A DNA stretch of 37,945 nt from Desulfobulbaceae bacterium (GTDB taxonomy: Bacteria > Desulfobacterota > Desulfobulbia > Desulfobulbales > SURF-16), in contig JALNXE010000038.1 in the NCBI GenBank assembly GCA_023230525.1, positions 1-37,945 on the forward strand, read 5' to 3'. The number at the start of each line of letters is the position of its first letter. Positions within the stretch are counted from its first letter, which is position 1. The position numbers were made by a program, and so were the translations under genes. The notes beneath the pieces are model-generated. The model worked only from the letters and a program-made list of their open reading frames with translations. It made no database searches and had not been told where the DNA came from. Of the stretch, positions 14,837-23,554 are shown in pieces.

Positions 14837-15982
14837 TTATAACGAGGGCTGTTTTTTGCTTCCGGTCAGAACCGGGAGAGAATTATTGTGGAAAGATACC
14901 GGGACAGAAGACAGGGCAAGGGAAGAGTCGGAACCGTCTGCCCCGGCAGGCTGGGTAGCGTTCATGGCGGTCAGCTGCTGTTCCCTTTTAAAGCCATACT
15001 CAACCAGGCGGCTGACATCCGCCCACATGGTTTCACTGCCCATGAGCGCCACGATCAGATCGGTGTTGCCCCTGCTGAACTTGCCCACATAGGTCTGCCG
15101 TGCCGCCAGGGTATAGCCGGTTTTCCCGCCCACGGCGCCGTCAACCCGCCACATGGCCTTGTTGTGGCTGCGCAGAACCTGGCCATAACGGGTTCCGACC
15201 TTTGTCCTGCCTATGCGCTCGGCAAATTCCCTGTCCCGCATGGCCTGGTTGAACACCGTGGCCAGGTCGCGCACCGTGGTCTGCTGCCCCGGAGCGGTCA
15301 GACCGCTTGCGGTTTTGCACTGGGTATGGGTTGCCCCCAGGGACCGGGCCTTGCTGGTCATCAGTTTGGCGAAGCTTGCTTCGGAGCCCGCCACTCTTTC
15401 CGCCAGGGCGACGCTGGCATCGTTGGCCGAGGCCAGCAGCACCGCATTAATCAGGTCGTCTGCCACATAGGATTTTTTTGGGCTGATGTAAATCTTGGAC
15501 CGGGGCATACTGGCCGCCCGGCTGCTGGGTTTTACCATGTCCGTATCCCGCAGTGAATTGATGGCGATGAGGGCGGTGATGATCTTGATGGTGCTGGCCG
15601 GCTGGCCTGGACGGTCCGGCTCATGGGCGTAGAGGATCTGGCCGGTGCGCGCGTCCATGATGATGGCGCTTTTTGAGGAAAGCTTCTTGCGCAGGGTACT
15701 GGAAAATGCCACATTCCGGGCACCCTCGTCTTCTTGCGTCTGCATCGCGCAAGAGGGCTCACCAGCGTTGGGGTCCCCGCTAAGCCGGGTGGGATGCGCC
15801 TCCTTCACCTTTGCCGGCAGCGACTTGTGGGTGGTGGCAATAATATTGATGCCCGCTGTATTCTTGGCAAGAGCGGAAGAAGAGGCCCCGGCAGACAGCA
15901 AGAGGAGGCCGAAAAAAAGAACCCAGCAACGGCTGGTGTATCGGGGAGAATTCGTTAACTGAGGCATAATTTCTTTAGACAT
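14837..15982 (-). CDS. D-alanyl-D-alanine carboxypeptidase (peptidase S11, PBP5/6-like)
   Basis: Penicillin-binding protein of 381 residues that trims the terminal D-Ala from peptidoglycan stem peptides in the periplasm. A signal peptide is seen at about residues 16-40 (CWVLFFGLLLLSAGASSSALA). The three active-site motifs are present: S-T-I-K in PASTIKIITALIA, S-A-N in LLASANDASVALAE, and K-T-G in VGGKTGYTLAAR. GATHTQCKTASGL is also typical of S11 enzymes. A 50-residue low-complexity stretch lies between signal and domain, and the C-terminal beta domain and amphipathic anchor of PBP5 are missing, so this one may be soluble. No good ribosome binding site precedes either ATG (15982 or 15967), so the exact start is uncertain. 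Confidence 0.92.
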   Translation of the reverse strand: MSKEIMPQLTNSPRYTSRCWVLFFGLLLLSAGASSSALAKNTAGINIIATTHKSLPAKVKEAHPTRLSGDPNAGEPSCAMQTQEDEGARNVAFSSTLRKKLSSKSAIIMDARTGQILYAHEPDRPGQPASTIKIITALIAINSLRDTDMVKPSSRAASMPRSKIYISPKKSYVADDLINAVLLASANDASVALAERVAGSEASFAKLMTSKARSLGATHTQCKTASGLTAPGQQTTVRDLATVFNQAMRDREFAERIGRTKVGTRYGQVLRSHNKAMWRVDGAVGGKTGYTLAARQTYVGKFSRGNTDLIVALMGSETMWADVSRLVEYGFKREQQLTAMNATQPAGADGSDSSLALSSVPVSFHNNSLPVLTGSKKQPSL

Positions 15983-16206
15983 GGGATAATTTTTTAATTA
16001 ACAAGAATTAGTGAGAACCAGTTTATTTTAACTACTTAACCCATTTATTTCACCATATAAAACAGAAATCGGAAAATCAATATTTTTCTTTAACAAAATA
16101 TGATTATCTTATTGTTTCTCTGTCTTTAAATTGAATCGTCTTTAAATTTGGCTGGCAAGCACACAAAGAAGAAAACGAAAAAAATACCGCTATTACAGGA
16201 GGATAA

Positions 16207-16707
16207 ATGGAAAATGGCATGACAGAACTGGTAACCGTGGTTGATTTTTTTGTCTTTTACCAGCTGCTGCAGGGCGGCCGGACCATCCACCTTTCCTTTG
16301 CCGAACAGAAGCACCGGCAGGCGGCAGACCGGCTGAAAAACATGCCCTGTCAGATCAACCCGCTGCCGGAAAGAAAGATAACGGCCGGCGAATTGGCCGA
16401 TATGCTCACCGGGCAGAGGTCGTTTGCGGAATTCAGCCAATCGATTTTTATTCAGGCAGGCACCCCTTTCCAGCAGCGGGTGTGGGAGCTCATTAGCCGG
16501 ATTCCTTATGGTGAAACCAGAACCTATGGCCAACTCGCCCAGGCCCTGGGTGACAAAATGCTGGCCCGGGCAGTGGGTCAGGCCTGTGGCGCCAATCCCA
16601 TTGCCCTGCTCATTCCCTGCCACCGGGTGGTCGGGCATGCCGGCCTCGGCGGATTCGGCGGGGGAATCGATCTCAAAAAGAAACTGCTGGCCCTGGAAAA
16701 GAAATAA
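16207..16707 (+). CDS. ogt: Methylated-DNA--protein-cysteine S-methyltransferase
   Basis: Protein of 166 residues that removes alkyl groups from O6-alkylguanine in DNA by transferring them to its own Cys138. The active-site motif I-P-C-H-R-V-V is intact, and the DNA-binding region TPFQQRVWELISRIPYGETRTYGQLA with the arginine finger region LARAVGQACGANP is canonical. The N-terminal ~80 residues are the usual less conserved RNase H-like domain. AGGAGG stands just before the ATG. It is transcribed divergently from the carboxypeptidase and convergently with the chemotaxis operon; the 224 bases upstream are strongly AT-rich and likely hold both promoters. Confidence 0.95.
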   Translation: MENGMTELVTVVDFFVFYQLLQGGRTIHLSFAEQKHRQAADRLKNMPCQINPLPERKITAGELADMLTGQRSFAEFSQSIFIQAGTPFQQRVWELISRIPYGETRTYGQLAQALGDKMLARAVGQACGANPIALLIPCHRVVGHAGLGGFGGGIDLKKKLLALEKK

Positions 16708-16766
16708 ATACCGACAACCTGATCGCGGCAGATTTTACGTTGATACCCAAATCGGGTTTCGAGGAG

Positions 16767-16886
16767 AGTGCCTAAAGCACTTAAAATACTTAAAGCGCCT
16801 AAAGGAATGGTACTTGCTGATCAGATAAAACCTTTCACTTGAAGTACTTTAGGCATTTTAGGCACTTTAGGCACTTTAAGTATTTC
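16767..16886. repeat. Inverted arrays of a 9-bp repeat between ogt and cheB
   Basis: A left array (16767-16803) repeats units of the type CCTAAAGCA/CTTAAAATA, and a right array (about 16838-16886) repeats the reverse complement (CACTTTAGG type). About 35 bases separate them. The arrays can pair imperfectly into a long hairpin between two converging genes, so they may end transcription from both sides. The 9-bp period gives a three-codon period in every frame, yet there is no sign that it is translated. Confidence 0.7.
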
Positions 16887-16893
16887 AGAAACT

Positions 16894-17934
16894 TCAAACC
16901 ATATCGAGGATGGCCTGGCCGATCTGATCAAGGGGCAGCACCCGGTCCACTCCGCCTAGGGCGATGGCCTCCTTGGGCATGCCGAAGACGACGCAGCTGG
17001 CCTCATCCTGGGCGATGGTTTTGGCCCCGGCCTGATGCATCTTCAGCATCCCCTGGGCCCCGTCCCGGCCCATGCCGGTCAGAATGACGCCCACGGCATT
17101 GGCCCCGCCATAGACGGCCACCGAGTTAAAAAGCACATCCGCCGCCGGACGCTGGTGGCAGACCAGCGGTCCGGTCTTGACGTTGACATAGTAACGCGCG
17201 CCGCTGCGCCGCATCACCATGTGATAATTGCCGGGCGCCAGCAGGGCCCGGCCCGGCAGCACCACATCGCCGTCTTCGGCCTCCTTGACGCTGATCTGGC
17301 AGAGGGTGTCAAGCCGCTGGGCGAAACTGGTGGTAAAGTTGGGCGGCATGTGCTGGACAATCATGATCCCCGGGGTGGTGGGCGGCAGGTTGATCAGCAC
17401 CTGCTTCAAGGCCTCGGTGCCGCCGGTGGAAGAGCCGATGGCAATCACCTTGTGGGTTGACTCGGAAAGGGATTTCTTGAAGACCAGGGAGGTCTCCCTG
17501 GTCTGCGGTTGCAGGGCGCGCCGGCGCAGATCATCCAGCCGCACCGAGGCGGCCCCGCGGATCTTATCCGCCAGCTGCTCACTCATGTCGCCGACGGAAT
17601 ACGCCTCGCCGGGTTTGCAGATGACATCCACCGCCCCCGCCTCCATGGCCTCCAGGGCCAACACCCCGCCCTTCTTGGTCAGCGAGCTGACGATGATGAC
17701 CGGCAGGGGGTAATGCTTCATCAGCTTGCGCAGAAAGGTCAGGCCGTCCATTCTCGGCATCTCGATATCCAGGGTGATCACATCCGGCTTGAGCTGGACG
17801 ATTTTATCCCGGGCCACATAAGGATCGGGGGCCGTGCCCACCACCTCCATGTCCGGCTGCCTGGAGAGCTCCTCGGAAAAGACCTTCCGCACCACGGCGG
17901 AATCATCGACCACCAGCACGCGAATTTTCTGCAT
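16894..17934 (-). CDS. cheB: Chemotaxis response regulator / protein-glutamate methylesterase CheB
   Basis: CheB removes methyl groups from chemoreceptors and deamidates their glutamines, resetting them during adaptation. Residues 1-120 are a receiver domain with the acidic pair D10-D11, phosphoacceptor D56 (ITLDIEMPRMDG) and the conserved K in SLTKKGG. The methylesterase domain carries the catalytic triad: Ser169 in IGSSTGGTEAL, His195 in VQHMP, and the Asp of LTGMGRDGAQGM. Length (346) is normal. It is the last gene of the chemotaxis operon, 38 bases after the HDOD gene. The ribosome binding site before the ATG at 17934 is weak. Confidence 0.97.
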   Translation of the reverse strand: MQKIRVLVVDDSAVVRKVFSEELSRQPDMEVVGTAPDPYVARDKIVQLKPDVITLDIEMPRMDGLTFLRKLMKHYPLPVIIVSSLTKKGGVLALEAMEAGAVDVICKPGEAYSVGDMSEQLADKIRGAASVRLDDLRRRALQPQTRETSLVFKKSLSESTHKVIAIGSSTGGTEALKQVLINLPPTTPGIMIVQHMPPNFTTSFAQRLDTLCQISVKEAEDGDVVLPGRALLAPGNYHMVMRRSGARYYVNVKTGPLVCHQRPAADVLFNSVAVYGGANAVGVILTGMGRDGAQGMLKMHQAGAKTIAQDEASCVVFGMPKEAIALGGVDRVLPLDQIGQAILDMV

Positions 17935-17972
17935 TTTTATCGTGACAGTTCTGGGTTTTGAGTTTTCGGCTT

Positions 17973-18818
17973 CTAAATGTTCAACAGCTCATTGGCCCGC
18001 TCCAGCTCGGTGAGCAGATCCGCCATGCATATCTGCAGCATGTCCATGGTAATGCCGAATTGCTTCAGGCCATCCCCCCGCAGCTCCGAGGCCAGACCGT
18101 CATCACCCACGCCGATGCCGATGGAAATAACCAGGCTGTTGCTCAGGGCGACCAGGGCGGTCAACTTTGCCCTCTCCAGGGCCGCGGCATTATGATGCTC
18201 CCGCACGGCATCAATCAGCGGCTGATCAAACTCCCATTTCTCCAGGATCATCCCGCCCAGCGCCGCATGGTTGATGCCGAGAATCTCCTGCTCCGCTTCA
18301 ACAAAAGTGCAGTTTTCCCGGTTCACCTTCTCAACGATCTTTTCAAAGTCATCGGCGACAAAGCTGCTGAGAAACCTTTTGCCGATGTCATGGAGCAGGG
18401 CCGCGGTAAAGGCGCTGCCCTGATCAACATCTTGGACATGCCTGACCAAGAGCTTGGCCATGATGCCGGTGGCAACGGAGTGGCGCCACATATCCCCCTG
18501 TTCCAGACCGTATCCCGCCCCCACCTTACCCTGGAAAAAGCGGGCGCTGCTGCTGGCGATGATGATGTCTTTAAGAATGTCATGGCCGATGACCACCAGC
18601 CCTTCATCCAGGGAATTGACCTTGCGGGAAATGCCGAAGTAGGCGGCATTGCAGATTTTCAGCACATTGGCCGTGATTGCCTGGTCATACTGGATCACCT
18701 CGGCCAGCTGACTGGCCGTCACATCGGGATCCTTGAGCAGCTGCATCACCCTTTCCGCCACCTTGGGAAAGGGCGGCACATGACGGATCAAAGCCAGAAT
18801 TTCATCAACGCGGTTCAT
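17973..18818 (-). CDS. HDOD domain protein
   Basis: Protein of 281 residues consisting of one HDOD domain (a catalytically relaxed relative of HD phosphohydrolases). Typical parts are LPPFPKVAERVMQLLKDPD-like (here HVPPFPKVAERVMQLL), ASQLAEVIQYDQAITANVLKICNAAYFG and AALLHDIGKRFLS, where one H-D pair remains. Such proteins act in signalling, often in motility or chemotaxis, probably as scaffolds. It overlaps the end of cheD by 4 bases (ATGA), so it is translationally coupled and belongs to the chemotaxis operon. Its exact molecular role here is unknown. Confidence 0.93.
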   Translation of the reverse strand: MNRVDEILALIRHVPPFPKVAERVMQLLKDPDVTASQLAEVIQYDQAITANVLKICNAAYFGISRKVNSLDEGLVVIGHDILKDIIIASSSARFFQGKVGAGYGLEQGDMWRHSVATGIMAKLLVRHVQDVDQGSAFTAALLHDIGKRFLSSFVADDFEKIVEKVNRENCTFVEAEQEILGINHAALGGMILEKWEFDQPLIDAVREHHNAAALERAKLTALVALSNSLVISIGIGVGDDGLASELRGDGLKQFGITMDMLQICMADLLTELERANELLNI

Positions 18819-19294
18819 AGTTCAAATTCCCCCCTGCCGGAAACCTTTAAATGTACCCTGCCCGTACCAATTTCCAGGCTGACTGTCCGATTGACCGATC
18901 CGCCGATATCCTCAGCGGCGATGGTGATATGATTTTTGTTAAAAAGCCTGCTGAGGATCAGATAATTGCGTTTGCCGATACTGAAAAGACCGGTGGGATC
19001 AAGAATCTGCGAGCCGCCCACCACCTTGACGATCAGCCGCCCCTTGACCGCGCCCAGGCTGTAGCATTCCTTGAACAGGGCCGGTATGCCGGTATCGGCA
19101 AACATAAACGGTTTTTTCTGGGCCCTGGCCTGGTCAAGCCGCGAATCAGGCAGCATATAGTGGAGCAATCCCCCCACCTTCACCACCGGATCCCAGATCA
19201 CCACGCCGATACATGACCCGAGCGAATAGGTGATCAGCGTCTCCTTGATGTTGTTGCTGACCTTCATATCCGATATGCCGACAATGACTTTCAT
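18815..19294 (-). CDS. cheD: Chemoreceptor glutamine deamidase CheD
   Basis: CheD converts specific receptor glutamines to glutamates, tuning chemoreceptor output. The catalytic Cys28 (TYSLGSCIGVVIWD) and His45 (GGLLHYMLPDS) are present, as is the GGSQILDP...FSIGKRN segment. Length 159 is normal. It begins 6 bases after the cheR stop and overlaps the HDOD gene by 4 bases. Confidence 0.96.
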   Translation of the reverse strand: MKVIVGISDMKVSNNIKETLITYSLGSCIGVVIWDPVVKVGGLLHYMLPDSRLDQARAQKKPFMFADTGIPALFKECYSLGAVKGRLIVKVVGGSQILDPTGLFSIGKRNYLILSRLFNKNHITIAAEDIGGSVNRTVSLEIGTGRVHLKVSGRGEFEL

Positions 19295-19300
19295 AATGGG

Positions 19301-20143
19301 CTATTTGACTTTTTGATAAACAGTGGTGGCGGTCTGCTGGAAGCGATGGTTGATGCTGGTCAGACTTTCCGAATGACCGATAAACAGATAGCCCCCCGGA
19401 GCAAGACAGCGATAAAACTTTTCCGCCAGCTCCATCTGGGTTTCCCGGGTAAAATAAATCATGACATTGCGGCAGAAGATCACATCCATCTCTTCATTCC
19501 AGGGGAAGCTGTCCATCAGGTTGATGTGCTGGAAGGTTACCAGGCGCCGCAGCTCATCCTTCACCTTGACATAGCCGCTGCACTTGCCCATTCCCTTCTG
19601 GAAAAAATTCTTCAGAAATTCACCCGGCACCTTATCGATCTTGTCGAAGGAATAGATGCCCTTTTCGGCAATGTCCAGCACCTTGGTGGAGATGTCGGTG
19701 GCCAGAATGGAGGCGCGGAAGGCCGGATGGCGCGCCATGAACCGGGCAATGACCATGGCCAGGGTATAAGGCTCCTCGCCGGAAGAACAGGCGGCGGACC
19801 AGACCCTGCATGGTCCGGCGGAACCTCCCCTGGCGGCAAACTGGGGAAGCACGGTGTCGGCCAGATAGTCAAAGTGGGAGTTTTCCCGGAAAAAACTGGT
19901 AAAGTTGGTGGAGACGCAATTGATGAGATGAACGAGTTCATTGCCGGTGGCATCGTGCACAACCCGCTCATAATAGTCCTTAAAGGAACCGAGCCGGCAG
20001 GCCCTGAGCCTTTTCCCCAGGCGGGCGTTGAGCAGCTCTTTTTTTTCAGGCTTCAGGTGAATTCCGGTCTTGGCAAAGATAAGGGCGCTGAAATTTTCAA
20101 AGTCTTTATCCGTCAAACGGTACTGCTGGAAAATATGATCCAC
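19301..20143 (-). CDS. cheR: Chemotaxis protein methyltransferase CheR
   Basis: CheR methylates receptor glutamates using S-adenosylmethionine. The N-terminal helical domain (LTDKDFENFSALIFAKTGIHL; KKELLNARLGKRLRACRL) is followed by the Rossmann-type SAM domain with VWSAACSSGEEPYTLAMVIA, ILATDIS, and DVIFCRNVMIYF, and then the C-terminal PGGYLFIGHSESL. I prefer the GTG at 20143 because GGGAG lies 5 bases before it; a GTG at 20176, directly after the cheW stop, is the alternative and would add 11 residues. The gene lies between cheW and cheD. Confidence 0.96.
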   Translation of the reverse strand: MDHIFQQYRLTDKDFENFSALIFAKTGIHLKPEKKELLNARLGKRLRACRLGSFKDYYERVVHDATGNELVHLINCVSTNFTSFFRENSHFDYLADTVLPQFAARGGSAGPCRVWSAACSSGEEPYTLAMVIARFMARHPAFRASILATDISTKVLDIAEKGIYSFDKIDKVPGEFLKNFFQKGMGKCSGYVKVKDELRRLVTFQHINLMDSFPWNEEMDVIFCRNVMIYFTRETQMELAEKFYRCLAPGGYLFIGHSESLTSINHRFQQTATTVYQKVK

Positions 20144-20177
20144 GGAAGCTCCCTGAAACGGCACAGCAGTTTTCACC

Positions 20178-20690
20178 TTAGACCATGGCCAGCCGGCCGA
20201 GCCCGGTCGCGCCGATCACCTTGTCCGTATCCAGCAGAATTTTCACGCGCCCTTTGATCTTGGCCATGCCGAGGAAATTATCAGTCTCAACCGCATCCCC
20301 GCCAAAGGTGGGCGGCGGTTCTATTTCCGCTTCGATAATGTTAAGCACCTCGGAAACCGAATCAACGATCATGCCCACCAGCACCGCCTCGCTTTCCCCC
20401 TTCACCTCCACGACGATGATGCAGGTGCGTTCCGTGTATTCCTTTGGGTCCATATCGAATTTCGAGCGAAGATCAAGCACGGGGATAACGCTGCCGCGCA
20501 GATTGATGACCCCCTTGATATAACGGGGGGTATGGGGCACCGCCGTGATCTCCATCAGCCCGATGATCTCCCGGACCTTGAGGATACCGATACAGTACTC
20601 TTCCTTGCCGAGATCAAAGGTCAGGTACTTGCCGGCCAGGGCCTTTACGTTCTTCTTTCCAGCAGACTGCGCACTGTCAACATTAGCCAT
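20178..20690 (-). CDS. cheW: Chemotaxis coupling protein CheW
   Basis: CheW links chemoreceptors to the CheA kinase. The protein (170 residues) has a ~20-residue polar N-terminal tail and one CheW domain: KYLTFDLGKEEYCIGILKVREIIG, PRYIKGVINLRGSVIPVLDLR and VDSVSEVLNI, all standard. GAGGTGATGGG precedes the ATG. It starts 12 bases after the cheA stop. Confidence 0.97.
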   Translation of the reverse strand: MANVDSAQSAGKKNVKALAGKYLTFDLGKEEYCIGILKVREIIGLMEITAVPHTPRYIKGVINLRGSVIPVLDLRSKFDMDPKEYTERTCIIVVEVKGESEAVLVGMIVDSVSEVLNIIEAEIEPPPTFGGDAVETDNFLGMAKIKGRVKILLDTDKVIGATGLGRLAMV

Positions 20691-20702
20691 CCCATCACCT
20701 CA

Positions 20703-23405
20703 TTATTCCTGAATAGCATTCAGGCGATTTAAATGCCCGGGCCCCATCTCCTCACTGACACTGATCAACCCGGCCAGATCAAGGATCAGACCCACCCGGC
20801 CATCGCCAAGTATGGTCCCGCCGGCCACGCCCTTGATATCCTTCATATAGCCGCCGAGACTCTTGATCACCACCTCCTGTTTGCCGAGCAGCTCGTCAAC
20901 CAGCAGGGCCCGCTGTCTGCCCTCATTTTCCACCACCACGGCAATGCCCTGGCCGATGTCCGTGCAGGCATCCGCCACCCCGAAAACATGATACAGACGG
21001 ATAATGGGCAGCAGGGAGTCACGGACCAGCAGCGTCTCGCCCTTACCCTGCACCGTATTGTAATTTTCCATCTTGGGCCGCATGGACTCCCGGATGGCGA
21101 TGGTCGGGATGATATAGCGTTCGGCGCCCACCCCGACGACAATGCCGTCGATGATGGCCAGGGTCAGGGGAAGGTGCATGAGAAAGAGCGAGCCCTCCCC
21201 GGCCGTGCTCTGCAGCTCCACCCTGCCCCGCAGCTTCTCCACCCCTTTTTTCACCACATCCATGCCGACCCCGCGCCCGGAGACATCGGTGATCTTATCC
21301 GCCGTGGAAAAACCCGGCAGAAAGATGAGATTGTTGATCTCATGATCAGAGTAACTGCCCCCCGGCTGGATCAGGCCGCGCTCCAGGGCCTTATTGCGTA
21401 TCTTTTCCGTATTGAGGCCTTCGCCGTCATCAGCGATCTCGATGATGATATTGCCGCCTTTCTGGTAGGCGCTGAGTCGCACCGTGCCTGCTTCGGGCTT
21501 GCCCCTCTTGCGCCGCTCCCCTGGTATCTGCACCCCGTGATCCACCGAGTTGCGGATCATGTGGACCAGGGGATCATAAATGGAATCCACCATGTTGCGG
21601 TCGATCTCGGTCTCTTCCCCGTCCATGACCAGATTCACCAGTTTGCCGGTCTTCTTGGAAAGATCCCGCACCAGCCGGGTCATCTTCTGGAAGGTCTGCC
21701 GGATGGGCACCATGCGCATGGACATGGCTGTCTTCTGCAATTCCGTGGTAATGCGGGTCAGCTGGGAGAAATCCTTGTTCAGCTTCGGGTCCGACAGGCT
21801 GGCGATGAGCGGATTATGCCGCACCATGGTCTGCATGATGACCAGCTCACCCACCGCATTGACCAGCCCGTCGAGCTTGTTGATGTCAACCTTGATGGCG
21901 GCATCGATATTCTTCTTCTGGGGGGGACCCGCGGCGGCAACCCCCGCCTCGACCGTTTTCATGGCCGGGGCCGGCGGTTCGCCGGCTGGCGGATCTGCTG
22001 CCGGCCGGGGCGCCCATGTTTCCTGAACCGGCGGGGCAGCCGCAACCACCTGCACCGGCTCCTCTGCCAGGCCGGCCCCGCTGCCCTCCTGGCAGATCTT
22101 GATGCGCGCCAGAAAATCATTGATATCATACTGCTGGTAATATTCCTGGCCTTTCTCCAGGACATCGCTCAGGTTCTGGATCATGGTGCGCAGAAAATCG
22201 CCCACGCCGAGCACAATGTCAATAATGCCGGAGTTCATGGCCAGCTTGCCGTTACGGACATCATCGAGCAGATTCTCCGTGGCATGGGCCAGTCTGTTGA
22301 TGGTCATCAGATTGAGAAAACCGGAAACACCTTTAATGGTGTGGAAGGGACGGAAGATGTTATTGATGATTTCCTGGTCGTTGGGATTCTGTTCAAGCTC
22401 AAGAACGTTGAGTTCAATGGTTTCCAGATGTTCAAAGGCCTCGGAGATAAAACCGCTGAGCAGATCACTGTCCTTCATGAAATCAGGCACGCCCGCCGCG
22501 GCGGGAGGCGATGGCGGGGGTTCTTCGCCGGCAGGGGCTTTGGCAGGCATGGACGCCTCATCAGGCGCCGGCCGGCTGCTGCCGCATTTTCCCCCCAGGA
22601 GACTGCTGATCAGGGCAAGCTGCCCATCGATGGGAGCGGGCTGATAGGCAACTCCGTGTTCCGAGACGTCCTGCACATGGGCCACCATGAGCTTCAGACT
22701 GTCATCCACCGCCAGGACCAGCTCGATGACATCGGCATCCATACTGATGCGGCCGCTGCGCACCTCGTCGAGCAGATTCTCGACAGCGTGGGCCAGGCTG
22801 CTGATCTCCGGCAGGGAAACACTGCCCGCTATTCCTTTGATGGTATGAAAGGCCCGGAAAATGGCGTTGACCGCTTCGCTGTTGCCCGGCTCTTTCTCAA
22901 GCTCCAGCACATTGGCTTCAATGGAGGCAAGATACTCCCCGGCCTCATCGATGAAACACTCCAGCAGCTCCCTATCCCGCAGGAAAGCGGGATCATTATT
23001 ATCATCCCGGCCCGCTGCACCGGCTGCACCCTGTTGGCCGGCGACAAGCCCGGCGGGATCGATCCTGCAGCCGATGCTGTGCAAATGGCTGCAGAAGGCG
23101 GCCACGGCCCGCTGGTCGTCCCTGTTGCGTTTCACCTCCTGCATGCGGGAGATGCATTCGGCCAGCTGCTGATAGCTTTCCGCCGTGTCCGGCAGTTCAG
23201 CCATGATCAAATCCTGGAGAGCGGCCTGAAAAGCGCAGGCCATCCGCTGCAGGACCGCCTGGGATGCCATATCTTCATGGGCGGTCAGCTGTTCCAGGAC
23301 TTCCAGGAGTTCGCCGACCGACGAGAGGTCGCCGGGCTCGATCATCATAATCTTGACCGCCATGTCATCGAGCAGTCCGTTCACGCTCTGTTCGGCACCG
23401 ACCAT
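20703..23405 (-). CDS. cheA: Chemotaxis histidine kinase CheA with two Hpt domains
   Basis: CheA (900 residues) autophosphorylates in response to receptors and passes phosphate to CheY and CheB. The first ~135 residues are an unassigned helical region. Two Hpt domains follow, with phospho-histidines His187 (FRAFHTIKGIAG) and His355 (FRPFHTIKGVSG). After a Pro/Ala-rich linker come the dimerisation domain (~500-565), the ATPase with N-box Asn619 (HMIRNSVDHG), DDGEGLN and GFSTADKITDVSGRGVGMDVV, and a C-terminal CheW-like domain. Duplicated Hpt domains are unusual compared with the single P1 of E. coli CheA; no clear CheY-binding P2 domain is seen. It is the first gene of the operon and GAGG precedes its ATG. 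Confidence 0.97.
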   Translation of the reverse strand: MVGAEQSVNGLLDDMAVKIMMIEPGDLSSVGELLEVLEQLTAHEDMASQAVLQRMACAFQAALQDLIMAELPDTAESYQQLAECISRMQEVKRNRDDQRAVAAFCSHLHSIGCRIDPAGLVAGQQGAAGAAGRDDNNDPAFLRDRELLECFIDEAGEYLASIEANVLELEKEPGNSEAVNAIFRAFHTIKGIAGSVSLPEISSLAHAVENLLDEVRSGRISMDADVIELVLAVDDSLKLMVAHVQDVSEHGVAYQPAPIDGQLALISSLLGGKCGSSRPAPDEASMPAKAPAGEEPPPSPPAAAGVPDFMKDSDLLSGFISEAFEHLETIELNVLELEQNPNDQEIINNIFRPFHTIKGVSGFLNLMTINRLAHATENLLDDVRNGKLAMNSGIIDIVLGVGDFLRTMIQNLSDVLEKGQEYYQQYDINDFLARIKICQEGSGAGLAEEPVQVVAAAPPVQETWAPRPAADPPAGEPPAPAMKTVEAGVAAAGPPQKKNIDAAIKVDINKLDGLVNAVGELVIMQTMVRHNPLIASLSDPKLNKDFSQLTRITTELQKTAMSMRMVPIRQTFQKMTRLVRDLSKKTGKLVNLVMDGEETEIDRNMVDSIYDPLVHMIRNSVDHGVQIPGERRKRGKPEAGTVRLSAYQKGGNIIIEIADDGEGLNTEKIRNKALERGLIQPGGSYSDHEINNLIFLPGFSTADKITDVSGRGVGMDVVKKGVEKLRGRVELQSTAGEGSLFLMHLPLTLAIIDGIVVGVGAERYIIPTIAIRESMRPKMENYNTVQGKGETLLVRDSLLPIIRLYHVFGVADACTDIGQGIAVVVENEGRQRALLVDELLGKQEVVIKSLGGYMKDIKGVAGGTILGDGRVGLILDLAGLISVSEEMGPGHLNRLNAIQE

Positions 23406-23554
23406 ACAGCAACCTCAGGCTTAAAATAATATTTGTGACCCAAAGGGATCTTTTCTTTTCACCTCATTTATATTTGCGCAAATCAGGCGCAAAGTTTCAA
23501 GTTTTTAAAATCTGCCGCCTCTTTTTCTCCCGGAGCCCGCCTGACAGCAAACTC

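Noticed and set aside
16838..16890. A CRISPR-like repeat array
   Set aside because: Units are only 9 bp, adjoin without spacers, and face an inverted array; this is a short tandem repeat, not CRISPR.
20733..23429. An 898-codon open frame on the plus strand opposite cheA
   Set aside because: It mirrors cheA almost exactly. GC-rich genes often leave the opposite strand free of stops; the product is rich in His, Asp and Gln, has no known domain, and no ribosome binding site supports it.
23474..23515. A sigma28-like promoter (TAAA, 15 bases, GCC) upstream of cheA
   Set aside because: Beyond TAAA and GCC the -10 element does not match GCCGATAA, so the resemblance is too weak to report.
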